Assembly: GCF_031127815.1 (NCBI RefSeq)
Contig: NZ_JARXHY010000013.1
Location: forward strand, 114,816-178,815
DNA from: Pelagicoccus sp. SDUM812003
GTDB lineage: Bacteria; Verrucomicrobiota; Verrucomicrobiia; Opitutales; Opitutaceae
Length of the DNA stretch: 64,000 nt
Reading direction: 5' to 3'
This document shows positions 18,179 to 27,972 of the stretch, one piece after another. Both the position numbers and the translations under genes were made by a program. Under the pieces are notes generated by a model. That model did no database searches and was not told the origin of the DNA. It was given only the letters and a program-made list of their open reading frames with translations. Position 1 is the first letter of the stretch; each line of letters begins with the position of its first letter.

Positions 18179-21100
18179 ATGCTTTTCGACGTTCCTCTTC
18201 GATTCGTCCCCGCCATTCTGTGCTTCGGCGCCTCCATGCTGCAGGCCGCTGAAAACGACGGTGCGATCAGCAAGCAACCCTTTCTCGATGCGTCGCAGGG
18301 CGATGGGAAACGATTGTTCAGTGAACTTTCTTCCGATCGAACCGGCATCGTGGCGCAGAACCTCTATGACGATCCTTCCATGTGGGGAAATCGCTACCGC
18401 GAGTACATGGGTGGCAGCATGGGCTCGGGCGTGGCTGCTGGAGACTACGATGGCGATGGCTGGGTCGATCTGTACGTCACGCTCAAGACCAAGCCTGGGC
18501 GGCTGTATCGAAACCTTGGAGACTGGCGTTTCGAGGATGTCACGGAAGAGGCTGGCTTGTCGGAGAAGGGCTCGATTTTGGACTGGGTCTCCAGAGCCTT
18601 TTCATCGGACGAGAGCGTGATCTGGCGGCATGGTTCCGTGTTTGCTGATGTGGACAACGACGGTCTGCTCGATCTCTTCGTTTGCCGAAATGACGCCCCG
18701 AATCTTCTTTACATGAACCAAGGCGACGGAACCTTTGAGGAGGAGGCGGAAGATCGGGGACTGGCTTTGGCGGATGGGAGCGTGATTGGAGCCTTCGCCG
18801 ACTACGATCGGGATGGTTGGCTGGATGTGCTGATTCTGACCAATCAAGTCGACGGCTCGGAGCCCAGCGGCCGCGCCGATCGCCTGTATCGAAATCTTGG
18901 GGATGGATATTACGAGGAGGTGACGCTTCAGGCGGGAATTTCTGCGGTGAGTTTCGGGCATTCCGCATTCTGGTTCGATTTCGATCTGGACGGCTGGCAG
19001 GATTTCTACATCGCTAACGACTACGCCGGGCCGGATTACCTGTATCGAAATCGTGGCGACGGAAGTTTCGAGAACGTCCTGAGCCAGATGCTGCCCCATA
19101 TTTCCTACTCCTCCATGGGATCGGACCGCGCGGATATCAACAACGATGGGAAAGTCGATTTTCTGGTCGCGGACATGGCGGCGACCTCTCGAATCACGGA
19201 ACGCCGCCGTCAGCCAGCTGCTTCTACCGAGTCGGCCCTCGCTATGGCGGCTCAAAGCGGTATGGTGAGCCAGTATGCGCGAAACACCTTGTTTCTAAAC
19301 GCCGGAAACGGGGTCTTCATGGAGGTTGCCTGCCTAGCCGGACTCGAGGCCACGGATTGGACCTGGTCGCTGCGTTTCGAGGATTTTGACAACGACGGCT
19401 GGCAGGACTTGCACGTCACTAACGGTATGCTGCGGGAAGCCAACAATAGCGACATTCTTACCCAGATGATGCGCGCGCGTTCCGAAAGTCAGCGGGTGGC
19501 GGTGATGAAAAGAGCGCCAAAGCTGGAGGAGTCCAATCTCGCCTACCGAAATCTAGGAGGAGTGAAGTTTACTGATGTATCGGAAAGTTGGGGACTCGAT
19601 CAGGTAGGCGTTTCGTTCGGGGCGGCAACGGCTGATTTCGACAAGGATGGGGATTTGGACCTAGTCTATCTCAATCACGATGGTGGTGTGACGGTTCATC
19701 GAAACGACAATGTAGGGAATCGTCGAATACAGGTGCGGCTGAAAGGCACCCGATCCAATCGCTTCGGTGTGGACGCGGTGATCGTGGCTGAGACCGAGAT
19801 GGGGCAGCAGCTGCGTTCGCTCACTCCTGCTAGAGGGTACGCTTCCGGTAGCGAACTCGTCGCTCACTTCGGTCTGGGCGACAGCCAACTGGTGCGCAAG
19901 CTGACGGTTCGCTGGCCTTCCGGAGCGGAACAGGTTTTCGAAAATCTTGAAAGCGACTATTCTTACCTGATCACCGAGGAGCCGTCTGGGAGCGAAATCG
20001 TGGTGGAAGCGGAGAAGCCGCTTTTCGAAGATCGAACCGAAGCCTATGGTCTTCAGATGGAGGACAAGTCGCGGCCTGCTTTACCTGAGAGCGAGCAGGC
20101 TCTGCTCCCGTTTCGAACCGATAGGCGAGGGCCAGGAATCGCCGTCGCCGACGTGAATGGCGACAGGATGCAAGAACTCTTTCTCACCGCGACCACAGGT
20201 TCTCCCGCGAAGTTGCTGATTGCAGAAAAGGGGCGATACAGGACAACGCTCCCTCTCGGGTCCGAGCCGCCCTCGGTCGAGCACGGACCATCCTTGTTCT
20301 TCGATGCCGAAGGCGACGGTCAACTTGATCTGCTGGTGACTCGATCGAGCGCCAATCGTTCCCGATGGCCTCAGGGATTCATCCCTGTTCTGTATTCAGT
20401 CAACGAGGACGGCAAGCTGGTTGCCACGGAGCGCTTCCCCGCGGTGGAAATAAACGCCGGCGCCGCCTGCCTGGCTGATGTCGACGCGGATGGCGATCTA
20501 GACTTGTTCATCGGCGCACGTTCCATTCCTGGAAGCTATCCCGAAACGCCGCGCAGCTATCTGTTTCGAAATGACGCCGGCCGATTCGTCGATATAACCC
20601 AAAGCTCGACCGGTCTCAGCGAATGCGGCCTTGTCAAGGACGCCCTGTTTCGCGATCTCGATGGCGACGGGCAACCCGACCTTCTGCTGGCCTTGGAATG
20701 GGATTTCATCCGTTGCTACCGAAACGTGGGAGCAGGCGTGTACGAGGACGTCACCGCTTCGTGGGGATTCGAATCGGGAGGACGGGGCTGGTGGAACAGT
20801 CTGGCAAGCGGTGATTTCAATGGCGATGGCCGACTCGACGTTGTCGCTGGCAACCTGGGGTTGAATACGAGCTACCAAGCGTCTCGCGAGCATCCAGCTC
20901 GTCTCTATTATGGCGTCTTTGGAAGGAGATCCACCAAGGTGATGATCGAGGCGCATTACGAAGATGGGAAATGGTATCCGCTTCGCTCCCGAGGAGATCT
21001 CGGCTCGACACTGTCGGAGATCTACCGGTCGTATCCACGAAACAACGACTACTCGGTCGCAAGCATGGAAGACGTATTTGGCGTGGAACAGATGGAGCAG

Positions 21101-21763
21101 GCCGACCTGCTCGAGGCCGACTCCTTCCAGTCTGGCGTTTTCCTGAGCAAATCCGACGGCTCCTTCGCATTTCAGGCCTTCCCTCATCTGGCGCAGGCAG
21201 GACCCATGCAAGGGCTGGTCGTGAGCGACCTGAACGGCGACGGGAGCATCGACCTGTGCGCCGTGCAGAACTCCGACGTCTCCTATCCAGCCTTCGAGGG
21301 AGCCCTCGGCGTTTTTCTAATAGGAGATGGTCAGGGAGGTTTTCAGGTTCTGCCCCCAGATCGATCGGGTTTAGCGATTTCCGGCCCGGCAATGGCCCTG
21401 ACTCTGTTGGATCCTGCAGGACAGTCGCGACCGGGCCTGTTTATGACGCAGCAGGGAGGTTCTACCCGTTTCCTGCAAAGTGCGTCAGATTCGGCGCTAT
21501 GGACGAAGATTGAGCTCCGCGGGCCTTCCGCCAACCCCGATGGCATCGGAGCCCGCATCGAGCTGAGCTACACGGACGGCAGCGTCTCAACCCATGAAGT
21601 CAGTTCGGGGGGCGGATGGCTCGCCCAAGGCGAAGCGGCGCTTTGGGTCGCAGTCACAGATACTCGCGCCTTGGTCGAAGCCAGAGTGAGATGGCCGAGC
21701 GGAGAGGTTACGACTCACTCGATACCCTCGGACAAGGGCGGCGTCTGGCGGCTATCGCAGTAG
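18179..21763 (+). CDS. Large secreted FG-GAP/VCBS repeat protein with two ASPIC/UnbV units
   Basis: 1194 residues, with signal peptide VPLRFVPAILCFGASMLQAAE. Repeated calcium-binding loops of the type DYDGDGWVDLYV, DVDNDGLLDLFV and DFDNDGWQDLHV mark beta-propeller FG-GAP blades. A first ASPIC/UnbV domain follows at about 520-600 (SNRFGVDAVIVAE, RGYASGSE, LTVRWPSGAEQVF). Then a second run of blades (about 650-1060) ends in a weaker UnbV-like domain (NPDGIGARIELSY, ARVRWPSGEV). It therefore looks like a tandem duplication of a CRTAC1-type protein. Function unknown; extracellular adhesion or substrate binding is usually proposed. Terminator at 21851. Confidence 0.9.
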   Translation: MLFDVPLRFVPAILCFGASMLQAAENDGAISKQPFLDASQGDGKRLFSELSSDRTGIVAQNLYDDPSMWGNRYREYMGGSMGSGVAAGDYDGDGWVDLYVTLKTKPGRLYRNLGDWRFEDVTEEAGLSEKGSILDWVSRAFSSDESVIWRHGSVFADVDNDGLLDLFVCRNDAPNLLYMNQGDGTFEEEAEDRGLALADGSVIGAFADYDRDGWLDVLILTNQVDGSEPSGRADRLYRNLGDGYYEEVTLQAGISAVSFGHSAFWFDFDLDGWQDFYIANDYAGPDYLYRNRGDGSFENVLSQMLPHISYSSMGSDRADINNDGKVDFLVADMAATSRITERRRQPAASTESALAMAAQSGMVSQYARNTLFLNAGNGVFMEVACLAGLEATDWTWSLRFEDFDNDGWQDLHVTNGMLREANNSDILTQMMRARSESQRVAVMKRAPKLEESNLAYRNLGGVKFTDVSESWGLDQVGVSFGAATADFDKDGDLDLVYLNHDGGVTVHRNDNVGNRRIQVRLKGTRSNRFGVDAVIVAETEMGQQLRSLTPARGYASGSELVAHFGLGDSQLVRKLTVRWPSGAEQVFENLESDYSYLITEEPSGSEIVVEAEKPLFEDRTEAYGLQMEDKSRPALPESEQALLPFRTDRRGPGIAVADVNGDRMQELFLTATTGSPAKLLIAEKGRYRTTLPLGSEPPSVEHGPSLFFDAEGDGQLDLLVTRSSANRSRWPQGFIPVLYSVNEDGKLVATERFPAVEINAGAACLADVDADGDLDLFIGARSIPGSYPETPRSYLFRNDAGRFVDITQSSTGLSECGLVKDALFRDLDGDGQPDLLLALEWDFIRCYRNVGAGVYEDVTASWGFESGGRGWWNSLASGDFNGDGRLDVVAGNLGLNTSYQASREHPARLYYGVFGRRSTKVMIEAHYEDGKWYPLRSRGDLGSTLSEIYRSYPRNNDYSVASMEDVFGVEQMEQADLLEADSFQSGVFLSKSDGSFAFQAFPHLAQAGPMQGLVVSDLNGDGSIDLCAVQNSDVSYPAFEGALGVFLIGDGQGGFQVLPPDRSGLAISGPAMALTLLDPAGQSRPGLFMTQQGGSTRFLQSASDSALWTKIELRGPSANPDGIGARIELSYTDGSVSTHEVSSGGGWLAQGEAALWVAVTDTRALVEARVRWPSGEVTTHSIPSDKGGVWRLSQ

Positions 21764-21850
21764 AGTTGACTCGGAGGAAGCGGCTCCATTTCGGGCCGAG
21801 GCGAGCGGTCGCTTTACCTGCGTCGTTTTCTTCGTCGAAAATCATTGCCT

Positions 21851-21875
21851 AGAGGGAGATCTTCCCTCTTTTTCC
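21851..21875 (+). terminator. Intrinsic terminator after FG-GAP gene
   Basis: AGAGGGA (21851-21857) and TCCCTCT (21863-21869) form a 7-bp stem followed by a T-run. It separates the FG-GAP transcript from tRNA-Ser 13 bp downstream. Confidence 0.8.
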
Positions 21876-21887
21876 TAAGCCTTTCAT

Positions 21888-21989
<102 letters not shown>

Positions 21990-22481
21990 AGGCAACCTCT
22001 TAACGGTTTTAAAGTGTGTTTCCATAAGGTTGTGCTTATTATAAGTTGCTGGAGATGAGTGGCTAACTTGGATGGGTGCGGAGTGATGCTCGTTGTTAGG
22101 TGATCCTTTGCTGTTTCGATTCTAATTCCGTAGATGCGTTTTCTTGGCATTCTCTCGGAGATTTGGAAGTCGCTGCAAATGTCGTCTATTTCAAGATACT
22201 ATATAGAGGAGCGGACCTATTCGATTTTCTGCCGGCCGCCATTGTGATATGACGCGATTTCGTAGCCCTTATGGTATCGAGCTATAGGCTCAGCGCTCAG
22301 GCACCGGTCGTCTTGGCAGACCAGTTGGCGAGAAGATTTTCAAGTGGATAGGCTTCTGAAAAATGCGAAGCTTCTAGGAAGTCTGTCGCTTGGTATCGGC
22401 CCTCGCGGAGTTGGTAGGACCCTGTTAGACTAGCCAACTTCTGATGAGATTATTTCTGTGGAATACGAAAGGAAGACATCC
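21990..22481. other. Left end of island A, no clear gene
   Basis: About 490 bp without a convincing gene. Bases 21990-22140 resemble 53839-53990, the sequence behind the second attachment repeat, by eye at roughly 60-65 percent, including GTGTGTTTCCAT versus GTGTGTCTCCAT and TTCGATTCTAATTCCGTAG versus TTCGGTTCTGAGCCCGTGG. It therefore looks like the conserved left end of a family of elements. Confidence 0.4.
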
Positions 22482-22699
22482 ATGAAGAAGACGAGAAGGA
22501 CCGTAGAGGAGATCATTCGCATCCTCAGGGATGCGGATACCGAGCTGAAGACCGAGGATATCTGTCGCAAGCGCAACATAAGCGCTCGAGCTACTAGAGC
22601 TGGAGAAGCAAGTATGGAGGCATGGAAATCAAGGCGGCTCAGCGTCTGCGGGACATCGATAAGGAGAACGCAGAGCTGAAGAAGTTGCTGGCTGAATAG
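22482..22699 (+). pseudogene. IS3-family transposase OrfA remnant
   Basis: Begins MKKTRRTVEEIIRILRDAD with EDICRKRNIS, the helix-turn-helix start of IS3-type OrfA, then shifts frame near 22585. The continuation in another frame reads WRSKYGGMEIKAAQRLRDID, then KENAELKKLLAE and a stop at 22697-22699, the usual OrfA leucine-zipper end. About 72 codons against the normal 90 or so, and no OrfB follows, so the element is dead. Confidence 0.75.
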
Positions 22700-23118
22700 C
22701 GCTAAAGTCCAAAGCCCTAGCAATTGCCAAGGAAATAAGCCTATGAGCTCGGAGCGTCAGCGCAAAGCGACCGAGAAGGTCCGCGACTTCAACCTGATCG
22801 ACGAGTACTTCTTTGAGATTGGTGACTACGTCTGCAGATCGAGCGAACGCGGTTTTTGTTTCGGCATAACCAAGGTGTTTTGGGATAGTGTTGCTGTCGC
22901 TCGAGGCGTTGGCCGGAGCTTGCTTGTTTAGGGAGAATACGCTGTCCGCGAGGCCGCGCCTATGTGGCGCAACCCGACTAACGTTGCCGCTGCAGGACGG
23001 GCTTTGCAGGTTTGGGCAAAACGTTTTCGAGAGTTCCTGCCATCGATAGGGATATGAAGCTCCGAGCGCGGGTAAGACTCCATATACGGGAGTGGCGATT
23101 CGGGTACAATCTGATCGA
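22700..23118. other. No recognisable gene between IS3 remnant and desaturase
   Basis: Short frames on both strands have no family resemblance. The sequence just after the OrfA remnant would be where OrfB starts but I cannot match it. Confidence 0.35.
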
Positions 23119-24162
23119 ATGGATAGAAGAGAAGACCATCGAATCAATGACGAGTCGTCCGATTCGTTAGAAGATCCTCACGCTTGGAAACGTGTGGTGG
23201 CCAGATTTCAGCGGCCTGCGGCCTTGCGGGCGAATTGGCAGATCGTCAATACGTTAACGCCCTATGCAGCGCTCTGGCTGCTTATGTATCTGACGCTTGG
23301 GGTGTCGATTTGGCTAACGCTTGGTCTGGCCATTCTGGCAGCAGGGTTTCTCGTGCGCGTTTTCATCATTTTCCACGACTGTACGCACGGATCGTTTTTC
23401 GCATCCAAACACGCTAATTCCTGGGTGGGCTTCGTTGCCGGAGTCCTGACCTTCACTCCTTTCGCCCACTGGCGTTGGGAGCACGCGCGGCACCACGCGA
23501 CCTCTGGGGACCTCGACCGGCGGGGCGTGGGCGATGTCGGAACGATGACGGTCGATGAATATGTGAAGGCGTCGACCTGGGAACGGGTTCGCTATCGAAT
23601 GACGCGCAATCCGATCACGCTATTCGTATTCGCGCCCTTGTTTCTTTTTTTGATCAAGCAGCGTTTCTCGTCGTCCGGAGCGGGCCAGCCGGAACGGCGT
23701 TCCGTTCTCTGGACGAATGTTTGTCTGGTGGCTCTGGCCGTCGTGCTGAGCTGGTTGTTTGGCTGGCAGGCCTACGTTTTTATTCAGCTTGTGATTCTCG
23801 CGGTGAGCGGGGCGGCGGGCGTCTGGCTTTTCTATGTGCAGCATCAATTTGAAGACGTGTATTGGGAACGTGGCGACGAATGGAGCTTTGTCGACGCTGC
23901 GTTGAAAGGAAGCTCCTTCTATCGCCTGCCGAAAGCGCTGCAATGGTTGTCGGGGAATATTGGATACCATCACGTTCATCATTTGAGCGCCCGCGTCCCG
24001 AACTATCGGCTGGAAGCCTGTCATCGGTCCGACCCGCTCTTTCGTTCGGTTAAGCCGGTGACCCTTCGGTCGAGTCTGGGCGCCTTGCGGCTGCGCCTGT
24101 GGGACGAAGAGGCCAGGCGACTAGTCGGATTTCGGGATGTCAGGAAGAATCGACGCGCCTGA
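23119..24162 (+). CDS. Membrane fatty acid desaturase
   Basis: About 347 residues with the three His boxes of the FA_desaturase family: HDCTHGS (about 97), HARHH (about 133) and HHVHH (about 290), which bind the di-iron centre. Two pairs of hydrophobic segments (about 40-85 and 180-240) place it in the inner membrane. It introduces double bonds into acyl chains, commonly as a cold or membrane-stress response. The start is uncertain: ATG 23119 is used here, while GTG 23092 has a better purine stretch upstream. First cargo gene of the island. Confidence 0.88.
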   Translation: MDRREDHRINDESSDSLEDPHAWKRVVARFQRPAALRANWQIVNTLTPYAALWLLMYLTLGVSIWLTLGLAILAAGFLVRVFIIFHDCTHGSFFASKHANSWVGFVAGVLTFTPFAHWRWEHARHHATSGDLDRRGVGDVGTMTVDEYVKASTWERVRYRMTRNPITLFVFAPLFLFLIKQRFSSSGAGQPERRSVLWTNVCLVALAVVLSWLFGWQAYVFIQLVILAVSGAAGVWLFYVQHQFEDVYWERGDEWSFVDAALKGSSFYRLPKALQWLSGNIGYHHVHHLSARVPNYRLEACHRSDPLFRSVKPVTLRSSLGALRLRLWDEEARRLVGFRDVRKNRRA

Positions 24163-24311
24163 ATGCGAGGCCGCGATCAAGGGGAGCGGGTTGCGCCCTA
24201 TTTCCAAACCGATGACCAACGGTTAATCTTTGCGTTTCGAGCTTCGGTTGGGTCTGTCGATAACGACGCCTGGATGGTTCTTGCCAGAGACCTGCCTCCC
24301 AAATCTTTTTT

Positions 24312-24524
24312 ATGAAACCTTTCTTAATAATAAGCGGTTTTGCAATAGGCTTCGCATTGATCGCCTTCGGGCTGAGCCGTGAGGATTCCTTCGCCGCGAT
24401 TCTTTCCCTCTTATTCTATGAGCTTTTTCAGGACAAGCTCTTGCTCGTAGTCCTGGCCGGGATCCCGTTGGTTGCCTATCTTCTCTCCCGGATCGTGGCT
24501 CCGACAAGAAGGCGCTATTCTTGA
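24312..24524 (+). CDS. Small membrane protein
   Basis: 70 residues with two hydrophobic segments (MKPFLIISGFAIGFALIAFG and KLLLVVLAGIPLVAYLLS) and a basic C-terminus (APTRRRYS). No family recognised with certainty; its first helix and the LSREDSF loop resemble the DUF3185 protein encoded at 26651. Typical of small hydrophobic stress proteins in such islands. Confidence 0.5.
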   Translation: MKPFLIISGFAIGFALIAFGLSREDSFAAILSLLFYELFQDKLLLVVLAGIPLVAYLLSRIVAPTRRRYS

Positions 24525-24998
24525 TTCTCAACGATGGTTCCGCATTTCGAAGATACGGTTCCGAATCGAACCGCTCCGCGGAAACGTGGCAACCTCAGGG
24601 TTTGCGCTGCTTTATCCTTCGCGTGTTGGAGAGTTGGATACAGGAGAACGCGACCAAGCTCTCGCCTGCGAGAAGGCTGGAGTAGGGCGCCGACCTGCCG
24701 CTTGCCCCGTTTTCTGGATGCTGCTCCGTCGCCATGAAGCGACGACGAGCGCTGGCATGGCGATAGGCATTTTCCTTAACGGGATTGTTTCGTTGGCGGG
24801 CGCTTGCGGCAGGGTCCAACCTATAGGCTGCAGGGAGGGACAGAGGTATGCCTTGGAGCCAAGCTTCAGGGGACGGATATCCGAAGGTAAGCCTGCGAGG
24901 TTTCTCGGATTCTATTTCCTATAAAAGACGACTTAATAAAGGGGGCGAATATGCGGGGCGAGGGAGCTGGTGTTTTTCGGTTTGAGAGCCAGTCGGGC
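24525..24998. other. No gene seen
   Basis: 474 bp between convergent genes. Frames present have poor composition. One TTGGATAC copy lies at 24644-24651. Confidence 0.4.
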
Positions 24999-25649
24999 CT
25001 ATTGAGCGTAGGCTGTAGCGGATGAGGAGGTCCCCATTTCGATGCCCAGATCGCGAAAGCCCTCGGAGAGACCAGAGAGGGAGTTGCGAATACGAGCGCC
25101 ATCGCGGTTCGCCTTCTTGAGAGAGTCTTCGACGGACTTCAGCCCGTTTTTCGTCAGGTCGGTGCCAAGGACGGTACGAATGTCGGCCAGGTCTGACATA
25201 AAGGGGACAAGCGATTGGTTCAGTGATACATAGCTCTTGCTCAGCGAGTTGAATTTCTTGGATACAATCGCCTTACGATCGCGACTGTCCGTCGCAATAT
25301 CGTAGCTCCGGATTTTCGCGAGTTCGCCCTCCCAGTTGAGAAAGTAGGCATCTCCGAGAAGCTGCATGTCTTGCGCCCTGGAGTTGATCAGTCCAATGGA
25401 AGATTCCAGCTCGCTTAGGGCGGACCGGTAGCTTTGGTATTGGTTGACGATGTTTTCGTTCGGCGTCTGCGCAAGGTCCCCGAGAGCGACTATGACCGCG
25501 TCGAGCGGCGGTATGCTATCTTCGATGCTTTGCGCAGTTTCTCGCAAGGAGGACGAGGTGTCTTGGGCTTTTTTGTAGCCCAAAGATGAGCAGCCGCTTG
25601 CCATAGCGACCAAAGAGATGAGGAGAATGGTTGACGGAATTGATTTCAT
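24999..25649 (-). CDS. DUF2959-type lipoprotein
   Basis: 216 residues. Signal peptide and lipobox LVAMASGC put a lipidated Cys at residue 20. The rest is a long helical coiled coil with the layout of DUF2959 proteins (an IxxVxxAxxA-like Ser/Gln-rich first helix, YxxLNxxxxxxExxA and a central FLNWEGELAKIRS). Function unknown; the family is found in stress and envelope contexts. Divergent from nothing close; PRC-barrel gene lies 48 bp upstream in the same direction. Confidence 0.65.
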   Translation of the reverse strand: MKSIPSTILLISLVAMASGCSSLGYKKAQDTSSSLRETAQSIEDSIPPLDAVIVALGDLAQTPNENIVNQYQSYRSALSELESSIGLINSRAQDMQLLGDAYFLNWEGELAKIRSYDIATDSRDRKAIVSKKFNSLSKSYVSLNQSLVPFMSDLADIRTVLGTDLTKNGLKSVEDSLKKANRDGARIRNSLSGLSEGFRDLGIEMGTSSSATAYAQ

Positions 25650-25697
25650 AAATGCGATTGGTTCGTGTTCCTGTTTAGGATGGGCTTGTTGTATTTG

Positions 25698-26381
25698 TTA
25701 AAAGACTACAGCATGTTGGGCAACGTCGGTGTCTCGCGTTTCCCGAATTTCATCTTTAGTCAATGTGACGTGAATGGTAGCGTCATCGTAGTCGATGCGA
25801 TTCACTGAATCTGGAAGAATCGGGATCCTTTTCACCGATAACCAATGTCCGATCTCGATCACGAGTTCGGCGATCTCCCATGTTCGGGTGTCCATAGTCA
25901 TTGAGACGAGCCTGCCGATAGGGCCATCGCTCGCATGGAGGCGAAGGCCCGAGAACGATTTTAAGGTTCGCACGTGACTCTCGTCGCCTGATAGCTGGCT
26001 CGGTTGAACGGGAGCGTCCATTCCCCCGATGCTTGTGTTTCCTTTGTCCACATCCGAAGAGCAGTCCTCCCACTGATAGTGCTGCTGGACCCTTTGCAGG
26101 TAGGAGCGAGGAACTGCCGGGAAGCTATCGAACGGCGGGCAGTTTTCCGCTTGGTCCTTGCTTAGATTGACGCGAAAGGCATCCAGGCTGGCAAACGCGT
26201 TCGGGTCGAAGGCGACCGGGGCGAGAAGGGCCAGGCGTCCGCGTAGCCACGAATCCGTTTCCATGACCAAATACGGTATTCTCCAGATTCTGTCGTCGAC
26301 GTAGAAGTCGGCGACGCGGCCCATCTTCCCTTGGGAAGACTGGATGGGCTTTGGGGAGAGTGTTTTCGTGTCTGTCAGCAT
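25698..26381 (-). CDS. PRC-barrel domain protein
   Basis: 227 residues with two PRC-barrel-like halves: KMGRVADFYVDDRIWRIPYL (about 18-80) and GPIGRLVSMTMDTRTWEIAE (about 140-205), each followed by a beta strand and a hydrophobic-acidic pattern (INLSKDQAENCPPFD; VTLTKDEIRETRDTD). PRC-barrels in RimM and reaction-centre subunit H mediate RNA or protein contacts; free-standing copies are common stress-island proteins of unknown role. No signal peptide, so cytoplasmic. Confidence 0.85.
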   Translation of the reverse strand: MLTDTKTLSPKPIQSSQGKMGRVADFYVDDRIWRIPYLVMETDSWLRGRLALLAPVAFDPNAFASLDAFRVNLSKDQAENCPPFDSFPAVPRSYLQRVQQHYQWEDCSSDVDKGNTSIGGMDAPVQPSQLSGDESHVRTLKSFSGLRLHASDGPIGRLVSMTMDTRTWEIAELVIEIGHWLSVKRIPILPDSVNRIDYDDATIHVTLTKDEIRETRDTDVAQHAVVF

Positions 26382-26567
26382 CGGTTTCGTTTTTCTCGGT
26401 AGGAGGGCATTATATAGGCTCGCGGTTTCTCAGGCTACGGGGTCTTCGCCTACTCGGGTTTTCGTTGACCTCGACGTTTCAGGAACTCCTCGAGGAGCGA
26501 AGGTCGGAAGGGGTGCGATGAGCCTTCTGATCGAAGGGTAGCGCAGCGGGCCTTATCGACTCCATGC

Positions 26568-26581
26568 GGGTTAGGCCCCAT
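26568..26581 (+). promoter_or_regulatory. GGGTWANNCCCCAT-type element before DUF3185 gene
   Basis: GGGTTAGGCCCCAT on the plus strand, 70 bp ahead of the start at 26651. One of seven similar elements, all within island A. Confidence 0.35.
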
Positions 26582-26650
26582 GGCGGGGATGCTGTTCCTC
26601 GTATATGCTGGCCGTTTTGAAGAAGAAGCCTGCATGGGGAATATAGACGT

Positions 26651-26860
26651 ATGAATAGAATATTTTCAATTGGCCTTTCGGTCTGTGGCGGCGCTCTCAT
26701 TGTTTACGGCTTGAGCGCCGCCGATTCCATCGGTTCGTCGTTCTCCCGTTTCTTTACGGGTTCGCCAACGGATGAAGCGATCTGGATGATGGTTGGGGGC
26801 GTGACGCTTCTCGCGATAGGTCTTGCTGGCCTGTTCCGGGGCAACTCAAGGCAATCGTAG
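26651..26860 (+). CDS. DUF3185 family small membrane protein
   Basis: 69 residues: first helix IFSIGLSVCGGALIVYGLSA, family motif ADSIGSSFSRFFTGSPTDEA, second helix IWMMVGGVTLLAIGLAGLF, short basic tail. This matches the whole DUF3185 pattern. Function unknown; often near DUF883/YqjE genes, as here. Confidence 0.82.
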   Translation: MNRIFSIGLSVCGGALIVYGLSAADSIGSSFSRFFTGSPTDEAIWMMVGGVTLLAIGLAGLFRGNSRQS

Positions 26861-26937
26861 GATCGGCGCTTGCCGTTCTGCGTTGCGCCACATTAGGGGG
26901 AGCGAACCAAACACCCTTGTTCGACAACATTACACCA

Positions 26938-27261
26938 ATGAAAAAAAACGATAAAACAACTCAAGATTCCCCTACAAAACTGCTGGACGATTTGCGCGCC
27001 CTTGTGTCGGAAGCGGAAAAGCTTATCCACAAGGCTTCGTCGAAAGCGTCGATCCATGGCGATCATGAAAGCTTGCGCGATCGCTTCGATCGCACGCAGC
27101 TTCGTATCGAAGAACTGTATACGGATACGAAGACTCGTGTAGCTTCGGTCGCGAAGAGCGCAGATGCTAGCGTGCGGGCGAATCCATACCAGTCGCTTGC
27201 CATTGCCGCCGGCATTGGTCTTCTCGTGGGTGCAGTGACAGGACGTGGCAACTCCAAATAA
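26938..27261 (+). CDS. DUF883 (ElaB/YqjD) family protein
   Basis: 107 residues from ATG 26938. A long amphipathic helix (LLDDLRALVSEAEKLIHKAS) followed by basic/acidic coiled coil and a C-terminal membrane helix with RANPYQSLAIAAGIGLLVG, the DUF883 signature. In E. coli, ElaB and YqjD are tail-anchored inner-membrane proteins that bind ribosomes in stationary phase. It leads a yqjD-yqjE-yqjK-like gene trio. Confidence 0.85.
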   Translation: MKKNDKTTQDSPTKLLDDLRALVSEAEKLIHKASSKASIHGDHESLRDRFDRTQLRIEELYTDTKTRVASVAKSADASVRANPYQSLAIAAGIGLLVGAVTGRGNSK

Positions 27262-27281
27262 AGGGCGCTTGCTCCACGAGG

Positions 27282-27667
27282 ATGGATACTTTTTCGAATG
27301 CAACGGGGCTTTTCGGAGCGTTGCGCCAACTAGGGGATAACTTGTTCGGTATTCTTCGAGCGCGGGTCGAGCTGTTTTCGATCGAGGTGCAAGGGGAGTT
27401 TTTCGACTGGTCCAAATTTTCGTCTGGATCAGCACGGCTGTATTCGCGGCGGCCATGGCCTTGTCCTTCGTCAGTCTCACAATTGTCTACTTCTTTTGGG
27501 AAAGCGCCCGACTCGCAGCGCTTGAGGGATGGGCTGCTTTTTCAGTGCGGTTTTCATTGCCATCATCATAGCCTTTCGTCGCTACCTGACTGGGCAGTCG
27601 CAATCGTTTGCCGGCACGATCGAGGAAATCGAAAGGGGATCGGAAATGTACTCGCGACGCGAGTTAG
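27282..27667 (+). pseudogene. YqjE-like (phage holin superfamily, PF07332) gene with frameshifts
   Basis: Starts MDTFSNATGLFGALRQLGDN in one frame, continues FRLVQIFVWISTAVFAAAMA and LSFVSLTIVYFFWESAR in a second frame from about 27402, and FFSAVFIAIIIAFRRYL in a third from about 27540; a last shift near 27632 would give the usual EKGDRKC-type end with TAG at 27665. The first two shifts each lie at a five-T run and each would be cured by one extra T. So either sequencing errors or a decaying gene. The intact protein would have an amphipathic N-terminus and two membrane helices. Confidence 0.65.
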
Positions 27668-27972
27668 CTCGGCTTGCCCTTCACAAAGCGAGGCGCCTCG
27701 AAACCATCGAGCGCCGTCGTCGCGCTTGTGTGGAAACAATTGAGCGTGGCGCGCGGCCATTGCTTTGGATACGCAAGGCTGGAATTCTGCAGGGCATGCT
27801 TCGACCCTTTCTGCCCTATGCGCCGTGGGTGATTGCCTTGGGCCTCGTTTTTCCACGCAAGGAGAGTCCGCGATTCCGGAGCTATGCCGCGCTTGCCCGA
27901 GCGGGTTTGGTCGTTCTTGCCTCTGTTCAGTCTGGACTAGGCAAAAGTGCGTCGGGCAGAGGACTCCTATAG
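27646..27972 (+). CDS. YqjK-like basic protein
   Basis: 108 residues from ATG 27646, which has AAAGGGG at the right distance. A very basic N-terminal helix (RRELARLALHKARRLETIER) is followed by a region with PFLPYAPWVIALGLVF, probably membrane associated, and an Ala/Leu-rich end. It overlaps the end of the YqjE-like gene and follows DUF883, the order of E. coli yqjD-yqjE-yqjK. Sequence identity to YqjK is weak, so the name rests on context. Confidence 0.5.
   Translation: MYSRRELARLALHKARRLETIERRRRACVETIERGARPLLWIRKAGILQGMLRPFLPYAPWVIALGLVFPRKESPRFRSYAALARAGLVVLASVQSGLGKSASGRGLL

Noticed and set aside
22743..22931. 62-codon plus frame after the IS3 remnant as OrfB or a new gene
   Set aside because: No DDE motifs, no similarity I can recognise and no ribosome site.
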